A DNA stretch of 64,000 nt, taken from NCBI RefSeq assembly GCF_910591885.1, contig NW_025963553.1, positions 4,712,001 to 4,776,000 on the forward strand. The letters are read 5' to 3'. This document shows positions 51,729 to 64,000 of the stretch, in pieces. Both the position numbers and the translations under genes were made by a program. The number at the start of each line of letters is the position of its first letter. Position 1 is the stretch's first letter. The notes beneath the pieces were generated by a model that saw nothing but the letters and a program-made list of their open reading frames with translations, was not told where the DNA came from and searched no databases. This stretch comes from Bombus terrestris (Eukaryota; Arthropoda; Insecta; Hymenoptera; Apidae).

Positions 51729-52987
51729 ATAGTACTATTTCCACATACTACAGGGCAATGTGATGTCCGAAGTGGCTGACGAAATTAGGTACTAACACGA
51801 TATATATGCATATTGCAAGTTATATGTATACCTTGCATATTGTGATCGATGCTCGCTCGCTCCGCTCGCTCGTAAAAATTTAGCCCAACCTCACATCCGA
51901 CCCGACACGTTCGCAAATTCGAAATAAGTTGCCTTCATATCGAATGACTAACGCAAGATGGATTGGGTTTAGGTTAGGCTACAGCTTTCGAGCGAGCGCA
52001 GCGAGCGAGAGACGCGTAAAGGTGTGTCACAATCCAACGGTTTGGCACATACTGACATTGAAACATTCGCACCAGCCCGAGGAGCCGGATGTCTTTATCA
52101 TATTGCCTGCTGACAAATGTTTACAGTTTGTGAATAGTTTCACATAAATAGTACTATTTCCACATACTACAGGGCAATGTGATGTCCGAAGTGGCTGACG
52201 AAATTAGGTACTAACACGAAATATATGCAAGGCAATATAAGGTATATGTATACCTTGCAAACTGTGATCGTTGCTCGCTCGCTCCGCTCGCTCGTAAAAA
52301 TTTAGTCCAACCTCACATACGATCCGACACGTTCGCAAATTCGAAATAAGTCGCCACCATATCGAATAAGAACGCAAGATGGATTGGTTTTAGGTTACGC
52401 TATAGTTTTCGAGCGAGCGCAGCGAGCGAGAGACGCGTAAAGGTGTGTCACAATCCAACGGTTTGGCACATACTGACATTGAAACATTCGCACCAGCCCG
52501 AGGAGCCGGAAGTCTTTATCATATTGCCTACTGACAAATGTTTACAGTTTGTGAATAGTTTCACATAAATAGTACTATTTCGACATACTACAGTGCAATG
52601 TGATGTCCGAAGTGGCTGACAAAATTAGGTACTAACACGATATATATGCATATTGCAAGGTATATGTATACCTTGCAAATTGTGATCGTTGCTCGCTCGC
52701 TCCGCTCGCTCGTAAAAATTTAGTCCAACCTCACATACGATCCGACACGTTCGCAAGTTCGAAATAAGTCGCCACCATATCGAATAATGAACGCAAGATG
52801 GATTGGTTTTAGGTTACGCTATAGTTTTCGAGCGAGCGCAGCGAGCGAGAGACGCGTAAAGGTGTGTCACAATCCAACGGTTTGGCACATACTGACATTG
52901 AAACATTCGCACCAGCCCGAGGAGCCGGAAGTCTTTATCATATTGCCTACTGACAAATGTTTACAGTTTGTGAATAGTTTCACATAA
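51729..52987 (+). repeat. Chimeric unit plus a 421-bp and a 419-bp unit
   Basis: 51729-52147 has the short-class head with GCAAGTTATATG, TTAGCCC and CCGACCC, also seen at 55089-55507, but switches to the long-class tail from GTTGCCTTC on. 52148-52568 is 421 bp: one T is missing at CGAATAAGAACG (near 52369), which destroys the start of the open frame. It also has GCAAACTG after the palindrome. The same pair of 421-bp and 419-bp units recurs in the three-monomer HOR at 58028-60551. Confidence 0.86.
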
Positions 52988-55900
52988 ATAGTACTATTTC
53001 CACATACTACAGTCCAATGTGATGTCCGAAGTGGCTGACAAAATTAGGTACTAACACGAAATATATGCAAGGCAATATAAGGTATATGTATACCTTGCAA
53101 ATTGCGATCGTTGCTCGCTCGCTCCGCTCGCTCGTAAAAATTTAGTCCAACCTCACATACGATCCGACACGTTCGCAAATTCGAAATAAGTTGCCTTCAT
53201 ATCGAATGACTAACGCAAGATGGATTGGGTTTAGGTTAGGCTACAGCTTTCGAGCGAGCGCAGCGAGCGAGATACGCGTAAAGGTGTGTCACAATCCAAC
53301 GGTTTGGCACATACTGACATTGAAACATTCGCACCAGCCCGAGGAGCCGGATGTCTTTATCATATTGCCTGCTGACAAATGTTTACAGTTTGTGAATAGT
53401 TTCACATAAATAGTACTATTTCCACATACTACAGGGCAATGTGATGTCCGAAGTGGCTAACAAAATTAGGTACTAACACGATATATATGCATATTGCAAG
53501 GTATATGTATACCTTGCAAATTGTGATCGTTGCTCGCTCGCTCCGCTCGCTCGTAAAAATTTAGTCCAACCTCACATCCGATCCGACACGTTCGCAAATT
53601 CGGAATAAGTCGCCACCATATCGAATAATTAAGGCAAGATGGATTGGTTTTAGGTTACGCTATAGTTTTCGAGCGAGCGCAGCGAACGAGAGACGCGTAA
53701 AGGTGTGTCACAATCCAACGGTTTGGCACATACAGACATTGAAACATTCGCACCAGCCCGAGGAGCCGGTAGTACTTATCGTATTGCCTGCTGACAAATG
53801 TTTACAGTTTGTGAATAGTTTCACATAAATAGTACTATTTCCACATACTACAGTGCAATGTGATGTCCGAAGTGGCTGACAAAATTAGGTACTAACACGA
53901 TATATATGCATATTGCAAGGTATATGTATACCTTGCAAATTGTGATCGTTGCTCGCTCGCTCCGCTCGCTCGTAAAAATTTAGTCCAACCTCACATCCGA
54001 TCCGACACGTTCGCAAATTCGAAATAAGTCGCCTTCAAATCGAATGACTAACGCAAGAGGGATTGGTTTTAGGTTAGGCTATAGTTTTCGAGCGAGCGCA
54101 GCGAGCGAGAGACGCGTAAAGGTGTATCACAATCTAACGGTTTGGCACATACGGACATTGAAACATTCGCACCAGCCAGAGGAGCCGGAAGTATTTATCC
54201 TATTGCCTGCTGACAAATGTTTACAGTTTGTGAATAGTTTCACATAAATAGTACTATTTCCACATACTACAGTCCAATGTGATGTCCGAAGTGGCTAACA
54301 AAATTAGGTACTAACACGATATATATACATATTGCAAGGTATATGTATACCTTGCAAATTGTGATCGTTGCTCGCTCGCTCCGCTCGCTCGTAAAAATTT
54401 AGTCCAACCTCACATCCGATCCGACACGTTCGCAAATTCGAAATAAGTCGCCTTCATATCGAATGACTAACGCAAGAGGGATTGGTTTTAGGTTAGGCTA
54501 TAGTTTTCGAGCGAGCGCAGCGAGCGAGAGACGCGTAAAGGTGTATCACAATCTAACGGTTTGGCACATACGGACATTGAAACATTCGCACCAGCCAGAG
54601 GAGCCGGAAGTATTTATCGTATTGCCTGCTGACAAATGTTTACAGTTTGTGAATAGTTTCACATAAATAGTACTATTTCCACATACTACAGTCCAATGTG
54701 ATGTCCGAAGTGGCTGACAAAATTAGGTACTAACACGAAATATATGCAAGGCAATATAAGGTATATGTATACCTTGCAAATTGTGATCGTTGCTCGCTCG
54801 CTCCGCTCGCTCGTAAAAATTTAGTCCAACCTCACATACGATCCGACACGCTCGCAAATTCGAAATAAGTTGCCTTCATATCGAATGACTAACGCAAGAT
54901 GGATTGGGTTTAGGTTAGGCTACAGCTTTTGAGCGAGCGCAGCGAGCGAGAGACGCGTAAAGGTGTGTCACAATCCAACGGTTTGGCACATACTGACATT
55001 GAAACATTCGCTCCAGCCCGAGGAGCCGGATGTCTTTATCATATTGCCTGCTGACAAATGTTTACAGTTTGTGAATAGTTTCACATAAATAGTACTATTT
55101 CCACATACTACAGGGCAATGTGATGTCCGAAGTGGCTGACGAAATTAGGTACTAACACGATATATATGCATATTGCAAGTTATATGTATACCTTGCATAT
55201 TGTGATCGATGCTCGCTCGCTCCGCTCGCTCGTAAAAATTTAGCCCAACCTCACATCCGACCCGACACGTTCGCAAATTCGAAATAAGTCGCCACCATAT
55301 CGAATAATGAACGCAAGATGGATTGGTTTTAGGTTACGCTATAGTTTTCGAGCGAGCGCAGCGAGCGAGAGACGTGTAAAGGTGTGTCACAATCCAACGG
55401 TTTGGCACATACTGACATTGAAACATTCGCACCAGCCCGAGGAGCCGGAAGTCTTTATCATATTGCCTACTGACAAATGTTTACAGTTTGTGAATAGTTT
55501 CACATAAATAGTACTATTTCCACATACTACAGTCCAATGTGATGTCCGAAGTGGCTGACAAAATTAGGTACTAACACGAAATATATGCAAGGCAATATAA
55601 GGTATATGTATACCTTGCAAATTGCGATCGTTGCTCGCTCGCTCCGCTCGCTCGTAAAAATTTAGTCCAACCTCACATACGATCCGACACGTTCGCAAAT
55701 TCGAAATAAGTTGCCTTCATATCGAATGACTAACGCAAGATGGATTGGGTTTAGGTTAGGCTACAGCTTTCGAGCGAGCGCAGCGAGCGAGATACGCGTA
55801 AAGGTGTGTCACAATCCAACGGTTTGGCACATACTGACATTGAAACATTCGCACCAGCCCGAGGAGCCGGATGTCTTTATCATATTGCCTGCTGACAAAT

Positions 55901-58027
55901 GTTTACAGTTTGTGAATAGTTTCACATAAATAGTACTATTTCCACATACTACAGGGCAATGTGATGTCCGAAGTGGCTAACAAAATTAGGTACTAACACG
56001 ATATATATGCATATTGCAAGGTATATGTATACCTTGCAAATTGTGATCGTTGCTCGCTCGCTCCGCTCGCTCGTAAAAATTTAGTCCAACCTCACATCCG
56101 ATCCGACACGTTCGCAAATTCGGAATAAGTCGCCACCATATCGAATAATTAAGGCAAGATGGATTGGTTTTAGGTTACGCTATAGTTTTCGAGCGAGCGC
56201 AGCGAACGAGAGACGCGTAAAGGTGTGTCACAATCCAACGGTTTGGCACATACAGACATTGAAACATTCGCACCAGCCCGAGGAGCCGGTAGTACTTATC
56301 GTATTGCCTGCTGACAAATGTTTACAGTTTGTGAATAGTTTCACATAAATAGTACTATTTCCACATACTACAGTGCAATGTGATGTCCGAAGTGGCTGAC
56401 AAAATTAGGTACTAACACGATATATATGCATATTGCAAGGTATATGTATACCTTGCAAATTGTGATCGTTGCTCGCTCGCTCCGCTCGCTCGTAAAAATT
56501 TAGTCCAACCTCACATCCGATCCGACACGTTCGCAAATTCGAAATAAGTCGCCTTCAAATCGAATGACTAACGCAAGAGGGATTGGTTTTAGGTTAGGCT
56601 ATAGTTTTCGAGCGAGCGCAGCGAGCGAGAGACGCGTAAAGGTGTATCACAATCTAACGGTTTGGCACATACGGACATTGAAACATTCGCACCAGCCAGA
56701 GGAGCCGGAAGTATTTATCCTATTGCCTGCTGACAAATGTTTACAGTTTGTGAATAGTTTCACATAAATAGTACTATTTCCACATACTACAGTCCAATGT
56801 GATGTCCGAAGTGGCTAACAAAATTAGGTACTAACACGATATATATACATATTGCAAGGTATATGTATACCTTGCAAATTGTGATCGTTGCTCGCTCGCT
56901 CCGCTCGCTCGTAAAAATTTAGTCCAACCTCACATCCGATCCGACACGTTCGCAAATTCGAAATAAGTCGCCTTCATATCGAATGACTAACGCAAGAGGG
57001 ATTGGTTTTAGGTTAGGCTATAGTTTTCGAGCGAGCGCAGCGAGCGAGAGACGCGTAAAGGTGTATCACAATCTAACGGTTTGGCACATACGGACATTGA
57101 AACATTCGCACCAGCCAGAGGAGCCGGAAGTATTTATCGTATTGCCTGCTGACAAATGTTTACAGTTTGTGAATAGTTTCACATAAATAGTACTATTTCC
57201 ACATACTACAGTCCAATGTGATGTCCGAAGTGGCTGACAAAATTAGGTACTAACACGAAATATATGCAAGGCAATATAAGGTATATGTATACCTTGCAAA
57301 TTGTGATCGTTGCTCGCTCGCTCCGCTCGCTCGTAAAAATTTAGTCCAACCTCACATACGATCCGACACGCTCGCAAATTCGAAATAAGTTGCCTTCATA
57401 TCGAATGACTAACGCAAGATGGATTGGGTTTAGGTTAGGCTACAGCTTTTGAGCGAGCGCAGCGAGCGAGAGACGCGTAAAGGTGTGTCACAATCCAACG
57501 GTTTGGCACATACTGACATTGAAACATTCGCTCCAGCCCGAGGAGCCGGATGTCTTTATCATATTGCCTGCTGACAAATGTTTACAGTTTGTGAATAGTT
57601 TCACATAAATAGTACTATTTCCACATACTACAGGGCAATGTGATGTCCGAAGTGGCTGACGAAATTAGGTACTAACACGATATATATGCATATTGCAAGT
57701 TATATGTATACCTTGCATATTGTGATCGATGCTCGCTCGCTCCGCTCGCTCGTAAAAATTTAGCCCAACCTCACATCCGACCCGACACGTTCGCAAATTC
57801 GAAATAAGTCGCCACCATATCGAATAATGAACGCAAGATGGATTGGTTTTAGGTTACGCTATAGTTTTCGAGCGAGCGCAGCGAGCGAGAGACGTGTAAA
57901 GGTGTGTCACAATCCAACGGTTTGGCACATACTGACATTGAAACATTCGCACCAGCCCGAGGAGCCGGAAGTCTTTATCATATTGCCTACTGACAAATGT
58001 TTACAGTTTGTGAATAGTTTCACATAA
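52988..58027 (+). repeat. Two copies of a six-monomer, 2520-bp HOR
   Basis: Copies at 52988-55507 and 55508-58027, each with two 422-bp and four 419-bp units. Shared rare variants at 2520-bp spacing: AATTGCGATCG (near 53104 and 55624), CGAATAATTAAGGC (near 53628 and 56148), GGTAGTACTTATC (near 53769 and 56289), CTTTTGAGCG (near 54928 and 57448), TTAGCCC (near 55241 and 57761) and GACGTGTAAAG (near 55374 and 57894). I noticed no difference between the copies by eye. Confidence 0.92.
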
Positions 58028-60551
58028 ATAGTACTATTTCCACATACTACAGTCCAATGTGATGTCCGAAGTGGCTGACAAAATTAGGTACTAACACGAA
58101 ATATATGCAAGGCAATATAAGGTATATGTATACCTTGCAAATTGTGATCGTTGCTCGCTCGCTCCGCTCGCTCGTAAAAATTTAGTCCAACCTCACATAC
58201 GATCCGACACGCTCGCAAATTCGAAATAAGTTGCCTTCATATCGAATGACTAACGCAAGATGGATTGGGTTTAGGTTAGGCTACAGCTTTCGAGCGAGCG
58301 CAGCGAGCGAGAGACGCGTAAAGGTGTGTCACAATCCAACGGTTTGGCACATACTGACATTGAAACATTCGCACCAGCCCGAGGAGCCGGATGTCTTTAT
58401 CATATTGCCTGCTGACAAATGTTTACAGTTTGTGAATAGTTTCACATAAATAGTACTATTTCCACATACTACAGGGCAATGTGATGTCCGAAGTGGCTGA
58501 CGAAATTAGGTACTAACACGAAATATATGCAAGGCAATATAAGGTATATGTATACCTTGCAAACTGTGATCGTTGCTCGCTCGCTCCGCTCGCTCGTAAA
58601 AATTTAGTCCAACCTCACATACGATCCGACACGTTCGCAAATTCGAAATAAGTCGCCACCATATCGAATAAGAACGCAAGATGGATTGGTTTTAGGTTAC
58701 GCTATAATTTTCGAGCGAGCGCAGCGAGCGAGAGACGCGTAAAGGTGTGTCACAATCCAACGGTTTGGCACATACTGACATTGAAACATTCGCACCAGCC
58801 CGAGGAGCCGGAAGTCTTTATCATATTGCCTACTGACAAATGTTTACAGTTTGTGAATAGTTTCACATAAATAGTACTATTTCGACATACTACAGTGCAA
58901 TGTGATGTCCGAAGTGGCTGACAAAATTAGGTACTAACACGATATATATGCATATTGCAAGGTATATGTATACCTTGCAAATTGTGATCGTTGCTCGCTC
59001 GCTCCGCTCGCTCGTAAAAATTTAGTCCAACCTCACATACGATCCGACACGTTCGCAAGTTCGAAATAAGTCGCCACCATATCGAATAATGAACGCAAGA
59101 TGGATTGGTTTTAGGTTACGCTATAGTTTTCGAGCGAGCGCAGCGAGCGAGAGACGCGTAAAGGTGTGTCACAATCCAACGGTTTGGCACATACTGACAT
59201 TGAAACATTCGCACCAGCCCGAGGAGCCGGAAGTCTTTATCATATTGCCTACTGACAAATGTTTACAGTTTGTGAATAGTTTCACATAAATAGTACTATT
59301 TCCACATACTACAGTCCAATGTGATGTCCGAAGTGGCTGACAAAATTAGGTACTAACACGAAATATATGCAAGGCAATATAAGGTATATGTATACCTTGC
59401 AAATTGCGATCGTTGCTCGCTCGCTCCGCTCGCTCGTAAAAATTTAGTCCAACCTCACATACGATCCGACACGTTCGCAAATTCGAAATAAGTTGCCTTC
59501 ATATCGAATGACTAACGCAAGATGGATTGGGTTTAGGTTAGGCTACAGCTTTCGAGCGAGCGCAGCGAGCGAGATACGCGTAAAGGTGTGTCACAATCCA
59601 ACGGTTTGGCACATACTGACATTGAAACATTCGCACCAGCCCGAGGAGCCGGATGTCTTTATCATATTGCCTGCTGACAAATGTTTACAGTTTGTGAATA
59701 GTTTCACATAAATAGTACTATTTCCACATACTACAGGGCAATGTGATGTCCGAAGTGGCTGACGAAATTAGGTACTAACACGAAATATATGCAAGGCAAT
59801 ATAAGGTATATGTATACCTTGCAAACTGTGATCGTTGCTCGCTCGCTCCGCTCGCTCGTAAAAATTTAGTCCAACCTCACATACGATCCGACACGTTCGC
59901 AAATTCGAAATAAGTCGCCACCATATCGAATAAGAACGCAAGATGGATTGGTTTTAGGTTACGCTATAGTTTTCGAGCGAGCGCAGCGAGCGAGAGACGC
60001 GTAAAGGTGTGTCACAATCCAACGGTTTGGCACATACTGACATTGAAACATTCGCACCAGCCCGAGGAGCCGGAAGTCTTTATCATATTGCCTACTGACA
60101 AATGTTTACAGTTTGTGAATAGTTTCACATAAATAGTACTATTTCGACATACTACAGTGCAATGTGATGTCCGAAGTGGCTGACAAAATTAGGTACTAAC
60201 ACGATATATATGCATATTGCAAGGTATATGTATACCTTGCAAATTGTGATCGTTGCTCGCTCGCTCCGCTCGCTCGTAAAAATTTAGTCCAACCTCACAT
60301 ACGATCCGACACGTTCGCAAGTTCGAAATAAGTCGCCACCATATCGAATAATGAACGCAAGATGGATTGGTTTTAGGTTACGCTATAGTTTTCGAGCGAG
60401 CGCAGCGAGCGAGAGACGCGTAAAGGTGTGTCACAATCCAACGGTTTGGCACATACTGACATTGAAACATTCGCACCAGCCCGAGGAGCCGGAAGTCTTT
60501 ATCATATTGCCTACTGACAAATGTTTACAGTTTGTGAATAGTTTCACATAA
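58028..60551 (+). repeat. Two copies of a three-monomer, 1262-bp HOR
   Basis: Copies at 58028-59289 and 59290-60551, each 422 + 421 + 419 bp. The 421-bp unit has CGAATAAGAACG with a missing T (near 58671 and 59933) and GCAAACTG; the third unit has GCAAGTTCG. The first units differ: 58028-58449 has TGTGATC, CGCTCGC and GAGAGAC, while 59290-59711 has TGCGATC, CGTTCGC and GAGATAC. 58450-58870 has the private CTATAATTTTC. Confidence 0.9.
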
Positions 60552-63500
60552 ATAGTACTATTTCCACATACTACAGTCCAATGTGATGTCCGAAGTGGCT
60601 GACAAAATTAGGTACTAACACGAAATATATGCAAGGCAATATAAGGTATATGTATACCTTGCAAATTGCGATCGTTGCTCGCTCGCTCCGCTCGCTCGTA
60701 AAAATTTAGTCCAACCTCACATACGATCCGACACGTTCGCAAATTCGAAATAAGTTGCCTTCATATCGAATGACTAACGCAAGATGGATTGGGTTTAGGT
60801 TAGGCTACAGCTTTCGAGCGAGCGCAGCGAGCGAGATACGCGTAAAGGTGTGTCACAATCCAACGGTTTGGCACATACTGACATTGAAACATTCGCACCA
60901 GCCCGAGGAGCCGGATGTCTTTATCATATTGCCTGCTGACAAATGTTTACAGTTTGTGAATAGTTTCACATAAATAGTACTATTTCCACATACTACAGGG
61001 CAATGTGATGTCCGAAGTGGCTAACAAAATTAGGTACTAACACGATATATATGCATATTGCAAGGTATATGTATACCTTGCAAATTGTGATCGTTGCTCG
61101 CTCGCTCCGCTCGCTCGTAAAAATTTAGTCCAACCTCACATCCGATCCGACACGTTCGCAAATTCGGAATAAGTCGCCACCATATCGAATAATTAAGGCA
61201 AGATGGATTGGTTTTAGGTTACGCTATAGTTTTCGAGCGAGCGCAGCGAACGAGAGACGCGTAAAGGTGTGTCACAATCCAACGGTTTGGCACATACAGA
61301 CATTGAAACATTCGCACCAGCCCGAGGAGCCGGTAGTACTTATCGTATTGCCTGCTGACAAATGTTTACAGTTTGTGAATAGTTTCACATAAATAGTACT
61401 ATTTCCACATACTACAGTGCAATGTGATGTCCGAAGTGGCTGACAAAATTAGGTACTAACACGATATATATGCATATTGCAAGGTATATGTATACCTTGC
61501 AAATTGTGATCGTTGCTCGCTCGCTCCGCTCGCTCGTAAAAATTTAGTCCAACCTCACATCCGATCCGACACGTTCGCAAATTCGAAATAAGTCGCTTTC
61601 ATATCGAATGACTAACGCAAGAGGGATTGGTTTTAGGTTAGGCTATAGTTTTCGAGCGAGCGCAGCGAGCGAGAGACGCGTAAAGGTGTGTCACAATCCA
61701 ACGGTTTGGCACATACGGACATTGAAACATTCGCACCAGCGCGAGGAGCCGGAAGTCTTTATCGTATTGCCTGCTGACAAATGTTTACAGTTTGTGAATA
61801 GTTTCACATAAATAGTACTATTTCCACATCCTACAGTCCAATGTGATGTCCGAAGTGGCTAACAAAATTAGGTACTAACACGATATATGTGCATATTGCA
61901 AGGTATATGTATACCTTGCATATTGTGATCGATGCTCGCTCGCTCCGCTCGCTCGTAAAAATTTAGTCCAACCTCACATCCGATCCGACACGTTCGCAAA
62001 TTCGAAATAAGTCGCCACCATATCGAATAATGGACGCAATATGGATTGGTTTTAGGTTACGCTATAGTTTTCGAGCGAGCGCAGCGAACGAGAGACGCGT
62101 AAAGGTGTGTCACAATCCAACGGTTTGGCACATACGGACATTGAAACATTCGCACCAGCCCGAGGAGCCGGAAGTCTTTATCCTATTGCCTGCTGACAAA
62201 TGTTTACAGTTTGTGAATAGTTTCACATAAATAGTACTATTTCCACATACTACAGTCCAATGTGATGTCCGAAGTGGCTGACAAAATTAGGTACTAACAC
62301 GAAATATATGCAAGGCAATATAAGGTATATGTATACCTTGCAAATTGTGATCGTTGCTCGCTCGCTCCGCTCGCTCGTAAAAATTTAGTCCAACCTCACA
62401 TACGATCCGACACGTTCGCAAATTCGAAATAAGTTGCCTTCATATCGAATGACTAACGCAAGATGGATTGGGTTTAGGTTAGGCTACAGCTTTCGAGCGA
62501 GCGCGGCGAGCGAGATACGCGTAAAGGTGTGTCACAATCCAACGGTTTGGCACATACTGACATTGAAACATTCGCACCAGCCCGAGGAGCCGGATGTCTT
62601 TATCATATTGCCTGCTGACAAATGTTTACAGTTTGTGAATAGTTTCACATAAATAGTACTATTTCCACATACTACAGGGCAATGTGATGTCCGAAGTGGC
62701 TGACGAAATTAGGTACTAACACGATATATATGCATATTGCAAGGTATATGTATACCTTGCAAATTGTGATCGTTGCTCGCTCGCTCCGCTCGCTCGTAAA
62801 AATTTAGTCCAACCTCACATCCGATCCGACACGTTCGCAAATTCGAAATAAGTCGCCTTCATATCGAATGACTAACGCAAGAGGGATTGGTTTTAGGTTA
62901 GGCTATAGTTTTCGAGCGAGCGCAGCGAGCGAGAGACGCGTAAAGGTGTATCACAATCTAACGGTTTGGCACATACGGACATTGAAACATTTGCACCAGC
63001 CAGAGGAGCCGGAAGTATTTATCCTATTGCCTGTTGACAAATGTTTACAGTTTGTGAATAGTTTCACATAAATAGTACTATTTCCACATACTACAGTCCA
63101 ATGTGATGTCCGAAGTGGCTAACAAAATTAGGTACTAACACGATATATATGCATATTGCAAGGTATATGTATACCTTGCAAATTGTGATCGTTGCTCGCT
63201 CGCTCCGCTCGCTCGTAAAAATTTAGTCCAACCTCACATCCGATCCGACACGTTCGCAAATTCGGAATAAGTCGCCACCATATCGAATAATTAAGGCAAG
63301 ATGGATTGGTTTTAGGTTACGCTATAGTTTTCGAGCGAGCGCAGCGAACGAGAGACGCGTAAAGGTGTGTCACAATCCAACGGTTTGGCACATACGGACA
63401 TTGAAACATTCGCACCAGCCCGAGGAGCCGGTAGTACTTATCGTATTGCCTGCTGACAAATGTTTACAGTTTGTGAATAGTTTCACATAAATAGTACTAT

Positions 63501-63909
63501 TTCCACATACTACAGTGCAATGTGATGTCCGAAGTGGCTGACAAAATTAGGTACTAACACGATATATATGCATATTGCAAGGTATATGTATACCTTGCAA
63601 ATTGTGATCGTTGCTCGCTCGATCCGCTCGCTCGTAAAAATTTAGTCCAACCTCACATCCGATCCGACACGTTCGCAAATTCGAAATAAGTCGCCTTCAT
63701 ATCGAATGACTAACGCAAGAGGGATTGGTTTTAGGTTAGGCTATAGTTTTCGAGCGAGCGCAGCGAGCGAGAGACGCGTAAAGGTGTATCACAATCTAAC
63801 GGTTTGGCACATACGGACATTGAAACATTTGCACCAGCCAGAGGAGCCGGAAGTATTTATCCTATTGCCTGCTGACAAATGTTTACAGTTTGTGAATAGT
63901 TTCACATAA
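60552..63909 (+). repeat. Eight mixed monomers at the right end
   Basis: Units end at 60973, 61392, 61811, 62230, 62652, 63071, 63490 and 63909. The first two match the first two units of the 2520-bp HOR. The AATTAAGGC unit recurs at 63072-63490. Private changes include GTCGCTTTC near 61596, CAGCGCGAGG near 61741, CATCCTACAG near 61829, GATATATGTGC near 61888, AATGGACGCAATATGG near 62029, GCGCGGCGAG near 62504, and ATTTGCACC shared by 62991 and 63829. The edge of homogenisation looks looser here than in the central HORs. Confidence 0.86.
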
Positions 63910-64000
63910 ATAGTACTATATCCACATACTACAGTCCAATGTGATGTCCGAAGTGGCTGACAAAATTAGGTACTAACACGAAATATATGCAAGGCAATAT
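63910..64000 (+). repeat. Partial monomer at the right edge
   Basis: The first 91 bp of a long-class unit (TCCAATG, GACAAAATT, GAAATATATGCAAGGCAATAT). It carries CTATATCC where other units have CTATTTCC. The array continues past the window. Confidence 0.9.

Larger units (their letters stand above)
1..64000 (+). repeat. Satellite DNA array, ~420-bp monomer, 152 full copies
   Basis: The entire window is a head-to-tail array of one monomer. A fixed landmark (TTTCACATAA) recurs with its last base at 51, 470, 892, 1311 and so on to 63909. The 152 intervals are almost all 419 or 422 bp; exceptions are 418 (one), 421 (three), 428 (two) and 431 (one). All copies lie in the same orientation. Units differ at a few percent of positions between families and much less within a local block, the pattern expected from concerted evolution by unequal exchange or amplification. 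No unique sequence or other mobile element interrupts the array, and neither edge of the array is in the window. What is seen is the repeat structure. Placement in centromeric, pericentromeric or subtelomeric heterochromatin is inference from array size and lack of genes. Confidence 0.99.

Noticed and set aside
1..64000. CRISPR array or bacterial repeat region
   Set aside because: The repeat is about 420 bp with no unique spacers, there are no cas genes and no bacterial genes. Adjacent copies are contiguous.

Overview
The whole 64 kb window is satellite DNA. One monomer of about 420 bp is repeated head-to-tail from the first base to the last. I count 153 occurrences of a fixed landmark (a CACATAA that closes each unit, at 51, 470, 892 ... 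63909). They bound 152 complete monomers averaging 420.1 bp, plus a partial unit at each end. I see no inverted monomer, no inserted transposon, no unique sequence, no RNA gene and no convincing protein gene. Both edges cut through the array, so it is longer than 64 kb. A gene-free array of this size with multi-level higher-order repeats (HORs) indicates a eukaryotic nuclear chromosome, most likely pericentromeric, centromeric or subtelomeric heterochromatin. The species cannot be told from the sequence. A TTAGGTTAGG motif in many monomers matches the arthropod telomere unit, but this is weak evidence.

Monomer anatomy, 5' to 3' after the landmark: an AT-rich head; a 24-26 bp palindrome (arms ending GGTATA / TATACC around a 2-bp centre); a 21-bp CpG-rich arm made of GCTC units; about 116 bp of spacer; a second 21-bp arm (GAGC units) that is the reverse complement of the first at 20 of 21 positions; then a GC-richer tail ending TTTCACATAA. 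Units come in two main lengths, 419 and 422 bp, set by one block in the head that also decides whether the palindrome is long or short. Each monomer carries a 66-72 codon open frame over its second half. It is absent or broken in about 26 of 152 copies by nonsense, start-loss and frameshift changes, so it is most likely not a gene.

Layout. 1-892: partial unit and two monomers. 893-3415: three copies of an 841-bp dimer. 3416-6776 and its relative at 11401-14761: eight-monomer blocks. 6777-10137: a repeated four-monomer series. 10138-14761: second copy of the 471-6776 series, with two dimers fewer. 14762-20626: only short-class monomers. 20627-21898: three linking units. 21899-26100: two copies of a five-monomer, 2101-bp HOR. 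26101-29874: mixed units. 29875-30296: one strongly diverged monomer. 30297-39532: two copies of an eleven-monomer, 4618-bp HOR. 39533-40373: two linking units. 40374-48789: an eight-monomer, 3367-bp HOR and a second copy lengthened to 5049 bp by two extra dimers. 48790-52987: mixed. 52988-58027: two copies of a six-monomer, 2520-bp HOR. 58028-60551: two copies of a three-monomer, 1262-bp HOR. 60552-64000: mixed.

The sequence looks like a record of repeated unequal exchange and local amplification. The local repeat unit changes every few kilobases, with length steps of whole monomers or dimers, and chimeric monomers occur at several block joins. The points most worth checking are the paired inverted-repeat arms, the palindrome whose centre flips between TG and CA, the odd substitution pattern of the diverged monomer, and the recurring 841-bp dimer expansion.
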